Assembly: GCA_965248995.1 (NCBI GenBank)
Contig: CBDFKY010000022.1
Span: 274,545-338,544, forward strand
DNA: 64,000 bases
Reading direction: 5' to 3'
From: CBDFKY01 sp965248995
GTDB taxonomy: Bacteria > Pseudomonadota > Alphaproteobacteria > Rickettsiales > UBA998
Part shown: piece by piece, positions 33,914-42,521 of the stretch
How positions within the stretch are numbered: position 1 is the first letter of the stretch
How the letters are laid out: every line of letters begins with the position of its first letter
The notes under the pieces: generated by a model
The model's input: the letters and a program-made list of their open reading frames with translations, nothing else
Told to the model about the DNA's origin: nothing
Databases searched by the model: none
Translations under genes and position numbers: made by a program

Positions 33914-35104
33914 TCATTCATTCAATGATCGTGCGCTTAACCCCGTATGTGCCCGCAGACGGCTGTAACGGGAGGGCGGAATTTCCCGTAAATGAGAAGA
34001 TGCCGTATTCGGTGCGATCAGATGAATAGGCTCGGCCTGCGACACGAAAGGCGTCGCCGCGACGGAAGCGGGGGTCGGTACCGTCACCATGGTATCCGCA
34101 GGGTTGGACGGAGGAAACGCGCCGGGCATGGGCGGAGCGACGGGTGTCGGCGCCAGCGCATTGACAGCGGGTTCCTGAGCTGGAACGGAGGGAGCGAAAA
34201 CAGGTGCGGGCGGCGGCGGTGACACGGGGATCATGGCGTCGCCTGAAAGAGCGGATGAGGGCGGTGTCCGCGGTAACGGCGCCGGCGGCTCAATCGGCGT
34301 CATCGTGGCCATAGGTGAGGGAGCCGGTGCCGCTGCGATGGCAGGGGGCGTGCTTTCCGTAGCCTGATCGAGCGGCATGTCGCTCAGCACCGCTTCCTGC
34401 GGCGCAGGTGAAACGCCGGGGGCAGGAGTCGCAACCGGTTGCGTGGTGATGTCCAGAGGCTGCTTCGTCAGGTCCACGGAAGGAGGGGGGGCGGGATTCG
34501 CCGCCTCGAACGCCGCGGCTTTCTGTTTGGCCGAATCGAAATTCTTTTGCAACCCGGGAGAGGCTTTTTGCGGCACGCCCTGCAACGCCGGAAATTCCGT
34601 CGCTTGTGCGCTCGGCATAACGGCGGGGTTTTCCGTTGCGGGTATGGCCTGATTACCGGTGACGCCGGACGCGGTTACGGGTGCCGCTGGATTTACCGCG
34701 GCAGGCGGCAGATCGGCTGCCGCTACCTTGGACTGTTGCTGCTCATAATAATAAAGCGGAGAAGGCTCCGGTGCGCCGGAAACCGCGCCACCTGCCTGTG
34801 CTGTTGGCGCCATGTTGCCGGCAGCCGCAGGTCCGGAGGCCGGTGCTGCGCGGTCGGCCTGCATCGCCGCGGCGGCGGCATCCGGTGCGATCTGTTGCGC
34901 TTCGTTGCCTGCCGCCTGGTCCGCGTTCATTTTGTTGACTTCCGGCGTATAGCGCGACCCGCCGGGATTCAATATCGGTGCATGCTTCGCGCCGCTGACG
35001 AAATTATACCGGGGAGGCTGATGTTCGAACGCGCCCAGACACCCGGAAAGTCCGAAAGCCAGAAAGGCGCAGTAAGAGTAACGCAACGGGTGACGCAGTA
35101 TCAT
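33914..35104 (-). CDS. Pro/Ala-rich lipoprotein
   Basis: 396 residues with a lipoprotein signal: hydrophobic stretch YCAFLAFGLSGC with the Cys at about residue 22 (lipobox LSGC). Most of the rest is low-complexity Ala/Pro/Gly/Gln with no fold signature, so it is probably an extended periplasm-spanning protein. A conserved-looking stretch after the lipobox is AFEHQPPRYNFVSGAKHAPI. It ends 9 bp before the aminotransferase ATG and could be the first gene of that operon. Family not recognised. Confidence 0.7.
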   Translation of the reverse strand: MILRHPLRYSYCAFLAFGLSGCLGAFEHQPPRYNFVSGAKHAPILNPGGSRYTPEVNKMNADQAAGNEAQQIAPDAAAAAMQADRAAPASGPAAAGNMAPTAQAGGAVSGAPEPSPLYYYEQQQSKVAAADLPPAAVNPAAPVTASGVTGNQAIPATENPAVMPSAQATEFPALQGVPQKASPGLQKNFDSAKQKAAAFEAANPAPPPSVDLTKQPLDITTQPVATPAPGVSPAPQEAVLSDMPLDQATESTPPAIAAAPAPSPMATMTPIEPPAPLPRTPPSSALSGDAMIPVSPPPPAPVFAPSVPAQEPAVNALAPTPVAPPMPGAFPPSNPADTMVTVPTPASVAATPFVSQAEPIHLIAPNTASSHLREIPPSRYSRLRAHTGLSARSLNE

Positions 35105-35201
35105 AAAACCTTACCGGTAAGCAATAATATGGATCGATGGATGCACAACCTAACGCCTAAAACCCATGATGCGCAACCTTAAAATACATTCTGCGCATGA
35201 C

Positions 35202-38200
35202 TTAAGCCCGGCGATGGTAATCCTGCAGCCGTTCCACTTCCAGCCCCTCATGCCGGCGGATATGATACAGCGCGCTGATCAGGGCACGGGTACCGGAAAT
35301 CGTCGTGCAATAGGGAATATTCTGCGTGATGGAGGTCTGCCGGATCGATGCGCTGTCCTTGATGGAACTCGCCCCTTCCGACGTGTTGATCAGGAACTGC
35401 ACTTTCCCGTCTTTCAGATGATCGACGATATGCGGCCTTCCCTGGCGCACCTTATTGACCACTTCCGCCGCGATGCCGTGCTCGCTTAAAAACTCCTGCG
35501 TGCCTTTCGTGGCGATGATGGAAAAGCCGAGCTCCCCGAGGGAACGGCAGATTTCAAGGGCGGCGGGTTTGTCGCTGTCCTTGACCGAGATGAACACGCT
35601 GCCGGAAGCGGGGAGTTTGCTGCCGGTCGCTAGGTATGCCTTGGCGAAGGCGCGGGCGAAATCACGGTCGATCCCCATCACCTCGCCGGTGGACTTCATT
35701 TCCGGCCCCAGGATGACATCGACGCCGGGAAAACGCTTGAACGGCAGCACCACTTCCTTGACGGCGACATGGCTGTGCGCCCCTTTAAGGTACTTTTCCT
35801 GATCGGGAAGGTCCAGCTCCTCCAGCTTTTCCCCCGCCATCAGCCGGGCCGCATATTTGGCGATGGGCAGACCCGCCGCCTTCGCCACGAACGGCACGGT
35901 ACGACTGGCGCGCGGGTTGACTTCCAGGATGAAAATCTCGCCGTCTTTGATGGCGAACTGGATGTTGATCAGCCCCACCACATGCAGCGCGGTGGCCAGT
36001 ATCACGGTCTGGCGGATCAGTTCATCGATGATATGCGGCATCAGTGTCTGCGAAGGAATGGAACAAGCGGAATCCCCCGAATGGATGCCAGCCTCCTCGA
36101 TATGTTCCATAATGCCCGCCACGAACACGTTCACCCCGTCGGACAGTGCGTCCACGTCGATTTCCACGGCGTCCCGCAGGAAGGAATCAACCAGGATAGG
36201 ATTATTCTTGAATTCCCGCAGCACATCTCGCAGGTAGATTTTCAGCGACGCGGCGTCATAAATGATCGCCATGGCCCGCCCGCCCAGCACGTAGGAAGGC
36301 CGTACCACCACGGGGTAGCCGATCGCTTCCGCCTCAACGCTCACTTCCTCTTCGCTATGGCAGATCCGGTTCGCGGGCTGCTTGAGGTTCAGGCGATGCA
36401 GCAGTTTCTGGAAACGCTCCCGGTCTTCCGCCAGATCAATGGCATCGGGTGACGTGCCGATGATCGGGATGCCCGCTTTCTCCAGCGCGTCCGCCAGCTT
36501 GAGCGGTGTCTGGCCGCCGAACTGCACGATCACGCCTTTCACATGCCCGTTGCTCTGTTCCTTGCGGATCAGGTGAATCACGTCTTCCGCCGTCAGCGGT
36601 TCGAAATACAGCCGGTCGGACGTATCGTAATCCGTGGAAACCGTCTCCGGGTTACAGTTGACCATGATGGTTTCATAACCTGCATCCCGCAGCGCATACG
36701 CAGCATGGACGCAGCAGTAATCGAACTCGATGCCCTGACCGATCCGGTTGGGACCGCCGCCCAGGATGATGATCTTTTCGCGGTCCGTCGGTTGCGATTC
36801 ACATGCCTGCGCACCCTCTTCATAGGTGCCGTACATATAAGGTGTGAGAGCCTCGAATTCTCCGGCGCAGGTGTCGATACGCTTATAGACCGGAAGCACG
36901 CCCAATGTTTCACGTGAAACATGGATTTCCCGCTCGCTGCGGCCCGTCAATTCGGCGAGGCGCGCATCGGAAAAGCCATGCCGTTTCACGTGGAACCATC
37001 CGGCTCTGTCTTCCGGCAATCCCTCCGTTTTCAACGCCTGTTCCATATGAATGATGATCTCGATCTGGCGCAGGAACCAGGGATCATATTTGGCGAGGGC
37101 GTGAATTTCCTCTACGCTGAGACCATGCCGCAGCGCGTCCCCCACTACCAGCAGGCGATCGGCGGTCGGGCGGGCCAGGCGCGAACGGATTTCTTCCATA
37201 TCGCCGGATTCGACCACTTCATTCAATCCGGTAAGGCCGGTCTCCAGCGAACGCAGCGCTTTCTGCAGGGATTCGGTGAAATTACGCCCCATACTCATCG
37301 CTTCGCCGACCGATTTCATGGAGGTGGTCAGCGTCGCGTCCGCATCGGGGAATTTTTCGAAGGTGAAGCGCGGAATCTTGGTGACGATGTAATCGATGGT
37401 CGGCTCAAACGCGGCAGGCGTCGCACCGGTAATATCATTGGTGATCTCGTCCAGCGTATACCCCACCGCCAGCTTGGCCGCCACCTTGGCGATAGGAAAG
37501 CCGGTCGCCTTGGACGCGAGCGCCGAGGAGCGGGAGACGCGGGGATTCATCTCGATCACCAGCATCCGCCCGTCCGCCGGGTTAAGCGCGAACTGCACGT
37601 TGGAACCGCCGGTATCCACCCCGATTTCCCGAAGCACCGCGAGCGAGGCGTTGCGCATCACCTGGTATTCCTTGTCCGTAAGGGTCAGGGCAGGGGCCAC
37701 CGTGATGGAATCCCCCGTATGCACGCCCATCGGATCGACATTCTCGATCGAGCAGACGATGATGCAGTTGTCGGCGCGGTCACGCACCACTTCCATCTCA
37801 AACTCCTTCCAGCCGAGCACCGACTCGTCGATCAGCACTTCATGCGTGGGGGAAGCGGCAAAGCCGGAACGGATGATCTCCATAAATTCTTCGCGGTTGT
37901 AGGCGATGCCACCGCCCGCCCCGCCCATCGTGAAGGAAGGCCGGATGATGGCGGGCAGCCCCACCATGTCCAGTATGGCCAGCGCCTCTTCCATGGTGCG
38001 CGCCGTTCCCTGCTTCGGACATTCGAGGCCGATGCGGCGCATCGCTTCCGCGAACAACGCCCGGTCCTCCGCCTTGTTGATGGCTTCCAGCGACGCGCCG
38101 ATCAGCTCCACGCCATGTTTCGCCAGCACCCCGGATTCCGCCAGCGCCTTGGCGCAGTTGAGCGCCGTCTGCCCACCCATCGTCGGCAGAAGCGCGTCCG

Positions 38201-38447
38201 GCTTTTCCTTCGCGATGATTTTCTCGACGAACTCCGGCGTGATCGGCTCGATATACGTCGCATGCGCCAGATCCGGATCGGTCATGATGGTCGCCGGATT
38301 GGAATTGACCAGAATGACGCGGTAGCCCTCGGCTTTGAGCGCCTTGCAGGCCTGCGTGCCCGAATAATCGAACTCACACGCCTGTCCGATGACGATCGGG
38401 CCGGCGCCGATGATGAGGATGGAGGAGAGGTCGGTGCGTTTGGGCAT
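35202..38447 (-). CDS. carB: Carbamoyl-phosphate synthase large subunit
   Basis: 1,081 residues with the standard tandem ATP-grasp plan: N-terminal carboxyphosphate half (IGAGPIVIGQACEFDYSGTQ near 14, PSFTMGGAGGGIAYN near 171, ALNPADGRMLVIEMNPRVSRSS in the middle), oligomerisation domain about 400-550, and the carbamoyl-phosphate half (ILGGGPNRIGQGIEFDYC near 562, PSYVLGGRAMAIIYD near 718), ending in the MGS allosteric domain. Together with CarA (not in the window) it makes carbamoyl phosphate for pyrimidine and arginine synthesis, linking it with argC at 56 kb. A 97-bp gap separates it from the lipoprotein gene. Confidence 0.97.
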   Translation of the reverse strand: MPKRTDLSSILIIGAGPIVIGQACEFDYSGTQACKALKAEGYRVILVNSNPATIMTDPDLAHATYIEPITPEFVEKIIAKEKPDALLPTMGGQTALNCAKALAESGVLAKHGVELIGASLEAINKAEDRALFAEAMRRIGLECPKQGTARTMEEALAILDMVGLPAIIRPSFTMGGAGGGIAYNREEFMEIIRSGFAASPTHEVLIDESVLGWKEFEMEVVRDRADNCIIVCSIENVDPMGVHTGDSITVAPALTLTDKEYQVMRNASLAVLREIGVDTGGSNVQFALNPADGRMLVIEMNPRVSRSSALASKATGFPIAKVAAKLAVGYTLDEITNDITGATPAAFEPTIDYIVTKIPRFTFEKFPDADATLTTSMKSVGEAMSMGRNFTESLQKALRSLETGLTGLNEVVESGDMEEIRSRLARPTADRLLVVGDALRHGLSVEEIHALAKYDPWFLRQIEIIIHMEQALKTEGLPEDRAGWFHVKRHGFSDARLAELTGRSEREIHVSRETLGVLPVYKRIDTCAGEFEALTPYMYGTYEEGAQACESQPTDREKIIILGGGPNRIGQGIEFDYCCVHAAYALRDAGYETIMVNCNPETVSTDYDTSDRLYFEPLTAEDVIHLIRKEQSNGHVKGVIVQFGGQTPLKLADALEKAGIPIIGTSPDAIDLAEDRERFQKLLHRLNLKQPANRICHSEEEVSVEAEAIGYPVVVRPSYVLGGRAMAIIYDAASLKIYLRDVLREFKNNPILVDSFLRDAVEIDVDALSDGVNVFVAGIMEHIEEAGIHSGDSACSIPSQTLMPHIIDELIRQTVILATALHVVGLINIQFAIKDGEIFILEVNPRASRTVPFVAKAAGLPIAKYAARLMAGEKLEELDLPDQEKYLKGAHSHVAVKEVVLPFKRFPGVDVILGPEMKSTGEVMGIDRDFARAFAKAYLATGSKLPASGSVFISVKDSDKPAALEICRSLGELGFSIIATKGTQEFLSEHGIAAEVVNKVRQGRPHIVDHLKDGKVQFLINTSEGASSIKDSASIRQTSITQNIPYCTTISGTRALISALYHIRRHEGLEVERLQDYHRRA

Positions 38448-38503
38448 GATGTTTACTAGGGTTTAGGTTAGGAGTTGTAGGTTTTAGTAGAATGTTTCCA
38501 CAT

Positions 38504-38578
38504 CGTCATTCCCGCGAAGGCGGGAATCCAGAAAAAAGATAGCTGTTATGCTGGATTCCCGCCTTCGCGGGAATGACG
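38504..38578. repeat. REP-like inverted pair upstream of carB
   Basis: CGTCATTCCCGCGAAGGCGG and onward at 38504-38530 and its inverse at 38552-38578, around a 21-bp spacer. Each arm also contains the internal palindrome CCGCCTTCGCGG. This is a widespread extragenic palindrome type. It sits between carB and the 167-residue gene. Confidence 0.9.
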
Positions 38579-38597
38579 GCTTTGCCGTTATTAGATT

Positions 38598-39101
38598 TCA
38601 TCTTAGTTTTATCCATACTGCTACTAAACCAGCTAAGGCTCCTATGATTCCAAATGCTCCCTTAAACCAAAGGTGACATAATTCTCTGCGTTCTTTTCTG
38701 TACAATGGCGTTGCTTGTTTTACTGCTTGCCGCAATTCTTTTCTAGAATTTTCATGAAGCGTAAATAAAGAGCAATGATTATCATACCGATAATGCTTAT
38801 TTCTGTATTGCTTACCTATATTACAAGGGTCGCTTGGAGAAGGAATATCTATAAGTAATATATCTAATTTCTCTGCTTTTTTAATCAATAGGTTATCATC
38901 AATTTCCTGAAGTTGTGCAGAATACCATCTCATGGTTTCATCATATTCTTTTGAATTGAAAGGATATATTTTTCCGTCACGCTGTTCTTTGTCACGATGT
39001 GATTCCCATTCTTTTTGATGCTTCTTTTTCTCTTTTTTGATTGACCTTAAGATAGCAGATCTTGGACTAGCTTTGTCCCATATGTGTTTAATTACTTTCA
39101 T
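38598..39101 (-). CDS. AT-rich basic protein with a C-terminal membrane anchor
   Basis: 167 residues. The N-terminal 130 are strongly basic and acidic with many His/Tyr, and a hydrophobic helix lies near the end (about 145-166, LWFKGAFGIIGALAGLVAVW). Base composition is clearly AT-richer than the neighbours, and it is flanked by REP elements on both sides, suggesting acquisition. No family recognised. RBS AAAGGATATA upstream of the ATG. Confidence 0.6.
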   Translation of the reverse strand: MKVIKHIWDKASPRSAILRSIKKEKKKHQKEWESHRDKEQRDGKIYPFNSKEYDETMRWYSAQLQEIDDNLLIKKAEKLDILLIDIPSPSDPCNIGKQYRNKHYRYDNHCSLFTLHENSRKELRQAVKQATPLYRKERRELCHLWFKGAFGIIGALAGLVAVWIKLR

Positions 39102-39137
39102 ATATATATCCTTTATAGGAACGCACTGATCGTCACA

Positions 39138-39167
39138 CCGTCATTCCCGCCTTCGCGGGAATGACGG
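39138..39167. repeat. REP-like palindrome
   Basis: A 30-bp palindrome (CCGTCATTCCCGCCTTCGCG...) of the same family as the pair at 38504-38578, located between the 167-residue gene and the GIY-YIG gene. Confidence 0.85.
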
Positions 39168-39196
39168 CTGCGCCGTTGAAAAAAGCAGTGCTGCCA

Positions 39197-39484
39197 TTAA
39201 ACCAATTCATCATATAAATCTCTCCATTCAGGATTCATTTCTTCAATCCACTTCAGTTTCCACGCACGGTTCCACTTTTTAATCTGTTTTTCCCGCGTAA
39301 TGGCGGCCAGCATTTCCATATGTACTTCATACCATACCAGCCGTTTCACTTCGTACTGCTGCGTGAAGCCTTTTACCACCCCTTCGCGATGTTCATAGAT
39401 GCGTTTTAAAAGATAGGAAGTAACGCCGATATATAATGTGCCGTTTCGCTCGTTTGCCAGCATATAGACACATGGGTTTGTCAT
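39197..39484 (-). CDS. GIY-YIG nuclease family protein
   Basis: 95 residues starting at ATG 39484. VYMLANERNGTLYIGVTSYL is the GIY-YIG core (Y..GTLYIG), followed by RIYEHREGVVKGFTQQYEVK and the KRLVWYEVH strand, then a C-terminal EKQIKKWNRAWKLKWIEE helix. These small stand-alone UPF0213-like proteins are common in alphaproteobacteria and are presumed DNA-processing enzymes. The ATG overlaps the stop of the HEPN gene (ATGA), so it is the third gene of a coupled operon. Confidence 0.9.
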   Translation of the reverse strand: MTNPCVYMLANERNGTLYIGVTSYLLKRIYEHREGVVKGFTQQYEVKRLVWYEVHMEMLAAITREKQIKKWNRAWKLKWIEEMNPEWRDLYDELV

Positions 39485-39936
39485 TCCCGCTCCACCCACC
39501 CATCAAACGGGCTTTTCTCCACATACTCCCTTTGCACGTGGTGCAGCGCGTCGCGCATCTGTGGATAATAATCCACCACAATGCGCTGGTAAACTCCCGC
39601 CGCGCGCTCCCTATCATATTCATGGCTGGTCGCATTGCGATCGGCGATCATGCGCTCCCATACTAGCCGGTCTTGCAGCCAGCCCGCCGCACCCGCTTCC
39701 AGAAATACTTCATAAGCGCGACGTACCGATTCCGGCGCGATGCCGCGCGTCAGATGCACGCGGCGAAACGCCTTCCATAATCGCTCATATGTGCATTCAA
39801 ACCGCTGGATCACCGCGTCACGGCGCAGTCCCGCCATAACGGGCTCTGCCGGTTCCGGTAATGTCAGGGCTTCTTCCAGGCGCGCAAGTGCTGTTAACGC
39901 CTGCTGAACGCTCTCTTGCATGGCCGGATCACTCAT
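39481..39936 (-). CDS. HEPN-domain protein of an MNT/HEPN toxin-antitoxin pair
   Basis: 151 residues from ATG 39936, which has a perfect AAAGGAGG RBS and overlaps the MNT stop (ATGA). The four-helix HEPN body (VQQALTALARLEEALTL; AVIQRFECTYERLWKAFRRV) ends with the signature DRNATSHEYDRERA, where R-N-x3-H is the HEPN RNase/NTP motif. Known HEPN partners of MNT proteins are RNase toxins neutralised by AMPylation. Here annotated also as nucleotidyltransferase substrate-binding (HI0074 type). The frame is intact. Confidence 0.9.
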   Translation of the reverse strand: MSDPAMQESVQQALTALARLEEALTLPEPAEPVMAGLRRDAVIQRFECTYERLWKAFRRVHLTRGIAPESVRRAYEVFLEAGAAGWLQDRLVWERMIADRNATSHEYDRERAAGVYQRIVVDYYPQMRDALHHVQREYVEKSPFDGWVERE

Positions 39937-40268
39937 TGTATCCTCCTTTGCCAAAGTAGGGTCTTATCCCGCTCGATCTCCTGGCGGAGTACTCCATCCT
40001 TTACCTGCTCCAGCCATACGACTTCTACCGGCACTAGAATATCTGCCGTCTCTGCGATACGCAGCACATCACGCCAGCCGCATTCCGTCATGGCGTCTGC
40101 GGAAATCGCCAGATCCACATCCGCCCATTCTCCGCCTGTCCCTCGCGCCCGAGAGCCGTAAAGATAAATCGCTTCAATAAAAGGTAAAGCACAAAGCTGC
40201 TTAAAAAAACGGTAGCGGGTGATGTCATCCGAGAGAGGAGTAAATGATACGTTTACCATGCGTTTCAT
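39933..40268 (-). CDS. Minimal nucleotidyltransferase (MNT) antitoxin
   Basis: 111 residues. IEAIYLYGSRARGTGGEWADVDLAI contains the GSRARG-x(n)-DxD nucleotidyltransferase signature (Ser/Arg loop near 38, DVDL near 49). Minimal nucleotidyltransferases of this size modify the partner HEPN toxin. It is the first gene of the three-gene MNT-HEPN-GIY-YIG operon. The start is less certain: an alternative ATG lies three codons downstream. Confidence 0.9.
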   Translation of the reverse strand: MKRMVNVSFTPLSDDITRYRFFKQLCALPFIEAIYLYGSRARGTGGEWADVDLAISADAMTECGWRDVLRIAETADILVPVEVVWLEQVKDGVLRQEIERDKTLLWQRRIQ

Positions 40269-40323
40269 TTCTAAAGTTTCTCTTGTAATAAGTAAAGCCT
40301 TCTACAGCTTAAATCAATCGCCC

Positions 40324-40360
40324 AAAAAAATGCCCCCCGTATCACTACGGGAGGCATTTT
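40324..40360 (-). terminator. Rho-independent terminator of the short RTX gene
   Basis: On the minus strand AATGCCTCCCGTAGTGATAC followed by GGGGGGCATTTTTTT forms a stable stem and a T-run, about 25 bp after the RTX stop. It supports single-gene transcription. Confidence 0.85.
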
Positions 40361-40384
40361 CCTTAACTAAGCTACCGGAATCAA

Positions 40385-41479
40385 TTAGATCACCAGGTCG
40401 CCGAATTCAGCGAGAGTGACGCTGCCATGTGCACCGAAATCCAGTGTCAGGTTGCCGCCGTCAACGTGGAAGCTGGTCGCGATGTTCGCAGCCAGGTTCA
40501 CCAGTTCAGCGACGTTTTCTACGACGACGTTCTCAGCGGAGACGGAACCGGCGAAGAATACCAGGCGATCGCCTTCAGCGAAGTTCAGGTCGGTTACGAC
40601 GTCATGACCGAAGTCAGGACCGGAGAAACGGAACGTGTCCGCGCCATCGTCACCAGTCAATGTATCATTACCCGCGCCGCCAGCAAGCTGGTCGTTGCCG
40701 CTGCCACCGAAGATCGTATCGTCGCCAGCCTGGCCACCGATCGTGTCGCTGCCTGCGCCGCCGAGGATCAGGTCATTGCCGTCGCCACCGATGATCAGAG
40801 AGTTGCCTGAACCGGAAAGGATCGTATCGTTACCGGTACCGCCGACGATCGCGCCGCCCAGGTTTTCAGTACCGAACATGACGTCATCATTGCTGGTGCC
40901 TGCGTTGTTCGCATCACCGCTACCGAAACCGAACAGGCTGCCGGCGTTCAGGAACGTCAGGCTGTCAGTCGCGCTGGTGTGTACGGAAACCGCATCATGA
41001 CCTTCGTCAGTCACAGTGAAACCGTATTTGGAGATAGCGTTTTCCAGGCTGGCGAAAGAAGAAACAGTCACGTTTTTCGCGTTACCGAATGCACCGGCAT
41101 AAAAGTTCAGCTTGTCTGCACCGAAGTTGAAATCGACGATCGTGTCATTGCCGAAGTTTGCTTTGATCTGGAATACATCGTTGCCAGCGCCGCCGGAAAG
41201 GATGTCATCGCCAACGCCACCGGAAAGCAGGTCGTTTCCTGTTCCGCCAACCAGGATGTCGTTACCGGCGCCACCGCCGAGAACGTCATTGCCAGCGCCG
41301 CCGGCAACCAGATCGTTTCCAGTTCCTGCATCGACCGTGTCGTTGCCGGATCCGGCGAATACTACGTCATCACCGCCGCCTGAATTGATTTTGTCGCCGC
41401 CGCCTGCTGCCAGGTCGTTGTTATTCGTGCTGTTGCCGACGATGCTGTCCGCGTTATTAGTACCGTTAATGATAGTCAT
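40385..41479 (-). CDS. Secreted RTX calcium-binding protein (364 residues)
   Basis: The N-terminal 100 residues are a run of GGxGxDxxx nonapeptides (GGGAGNDILVGGTGNDLLSG and others), a non-repeat domain spans about 105-200, and a second repeat block covers about 207-285 (GGDGNDLILGGAGSDTIGGQ). No signal peptide. The C-terminal region is acidic and hydrophobic (LTLDFGAHGSVTLAEFGDLVI), fitting an uncleaved type I secretion signal. Its composition resembles alphaproteobacterial S-layer/RTX proteins. GGAGC precedes the ATG at good spacing. It is unrelated in domain plan to the RTX array proteins at 14-22 kb. No T1SS transporter in the window. Confidence 0.88.
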   Translation of the reverse strand: MTIINGTNNADSIVGNSTNNNDLAAGGGDKINSGGGDDVVFAGSGNDTVDAGTGNDLVAGGAGNDVLGGGAGNDILVGGTGNDLLSGGVGDDILSGGAGNDVFQIKANFGNDTIVDFNFGADKLNFYAGAFGNAKNVTVSSFASLENAISKYGFTVTDEGHDAVSVHTSATDSLTFLNAGSLFGFGSGDANNAGTSNDDVMFGTENLGGAIVGGTGNDTILSGSGNSLIIGGDGNDLILGGAGSDTIGGQAGDDTIFGGSGNDQLAGGAGNDTLTGDDGADTFRFSGPDFGHDVVTDLNFAEGDRLVFFAGSVSAENVVVENVAELVNLAANIATSFHVDGGNLTLDFGAHGSVTLAEFGDLVI

Positions 41480-41672
41480 TAGTCTACGCTCCGTGTTAAG
41501 AATTAAGTATTTATAAATAAAGTGATTACCATCTGGTAATTCATTTTATTCTCGTAGCGAAGGTAAATATGAATATTCGGTCCAAGTCAAGAAGACATTG
41601 ACGCTTTTTTAAGAATTTATCGGGAACAACATCGTTTTTTTATTAGGCTTTTGAAACGGAATGGCAGAAATG

Positions 41673-42521
41673 CTAGGGTGTTCGGGTGGAAGATGTCTCC
41701 AGCATCCGGTCGATACCCGGAACATAAGGCTCGCCGCGGAAGTTGAGTACGTTAGAAAAACGGCTGCCGCAGGTCTCAAAACGCTTGTCACACCCTTGTG
41801 TGAGGCGATAACTGTCACCTATTTGCAACGAAAATGGAAAATTTAAGCATAATATCATCTGCCTGTTATGGTAATATTTAACCTCTACGCTAAGATTTTC
41901 ATTCCTCCCCGTTAAGAAAGTCAGCTTTCCGCCGGTGAAGGTCCCGGAAGGCTCATTTCGGGAGATATCAGTGAAGATGAGTTCCGAAGTGATCTGGGTG
42001 ATAGTTCCCGTCACCGTCCGCGAGGCCATGTCCACCTTGCACCTCGTATCACCCAGGCCGGCGCGGCAGGTGGCGCTGTAGAGTTCCCCGATCGTCTGCG
42101 AAAGCGCCTGGGTCAGGCCGCGTATTTCAGCGACGAAGCGGGTGCCGTTCCACGTGATTTCACCGAGCTGTCCGTTGCGTAAAGGCAGAATTCCCTGCGT
42201 AAGGTCACGGTAATTGACCTGAAATACCTCGATCTGCGCGAAATCATACAGGCCGCTCAGGATATCCGCTTCGCTGAGGCAATCGGCCTGAAGAATTCCT
42301 TCAACGGCGAAATGATCCATTTTCAGCTCCGCCGTCCCCTCCAGCGCGGTTCCCGTAAATCCGCCGGATGACTGGTAAGGCAGGCCTGCAATAGTCAGTG
42401 GCCGGTCCAGATCTGTGAAACCGAGGATCACACCGTCGCGGCGCGTAAGTTTCCAGCAGGTGGCCAGCGTGGTCATCTCCCCTGAAAGATGTGCCTGCAG
42501 GGTGGTGGATATGGATTTCAT
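41673..42521 (-). CDS. GTA-like tail protein, DUF2163 (orfg13 type)
   Basis: 282 residues from ATG 42521, which overlaps the upstream stop (ATGA). LATCWKLTRRDGVILGFTDL near 19 is the conserved DUF2163 opening, and CRAGLGDTRCKVDM near 160 with GCDKRFETCGSRFSNVLNFR near the end is the cysteine-rich phage_BR0599 block. In gene transfer agents this protein (orfg13) builds the tail hub together with orfg12. The usual downstream orfg14/orfg15 genes are missing; the next gene is unrelated RTX. Confidence 0.88.
   Translation of the reverse strand: MKSISTTLQAHLSGEMTTLATCWKLTRRDGVILGFTDLDRPLTIAGLPYQSSGGFTGTALEGTAELKMDHFAVEGILQADCLSEADILSGLYDFAQIEVFQVNYRDLTQGILPLRNGQLGEITWNGTRFVAEIRGLTQALSQTIGELYSATCRAGLGDTRCKVDMASRTVTGTITQITSELIFTDISRNEPSGTFTGGKLTFLTGRNENLSVEVKYYHNRQMILCLNFPFSLQIGDSYRLTQGCDKRFETCGSRFSNVLNFRGEPYVPGIDRMLETSSTRTP

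Noticed and set aside
36921..38459. A 512-codon plus-strand frame opposite carB
   Set aside because: Its composition (His/Arg/Gln-rich) is that of an antisense shadow of GC-rich DNA; carB is unambiguous.
40416..41383. Several long open frames on the plus strand opposite the RTX gene
   Set aside because: They are mirror frames of the GGxGxD repeat DNA, with low-complexity products and no RBS; the minus-strand RTX product is clear.
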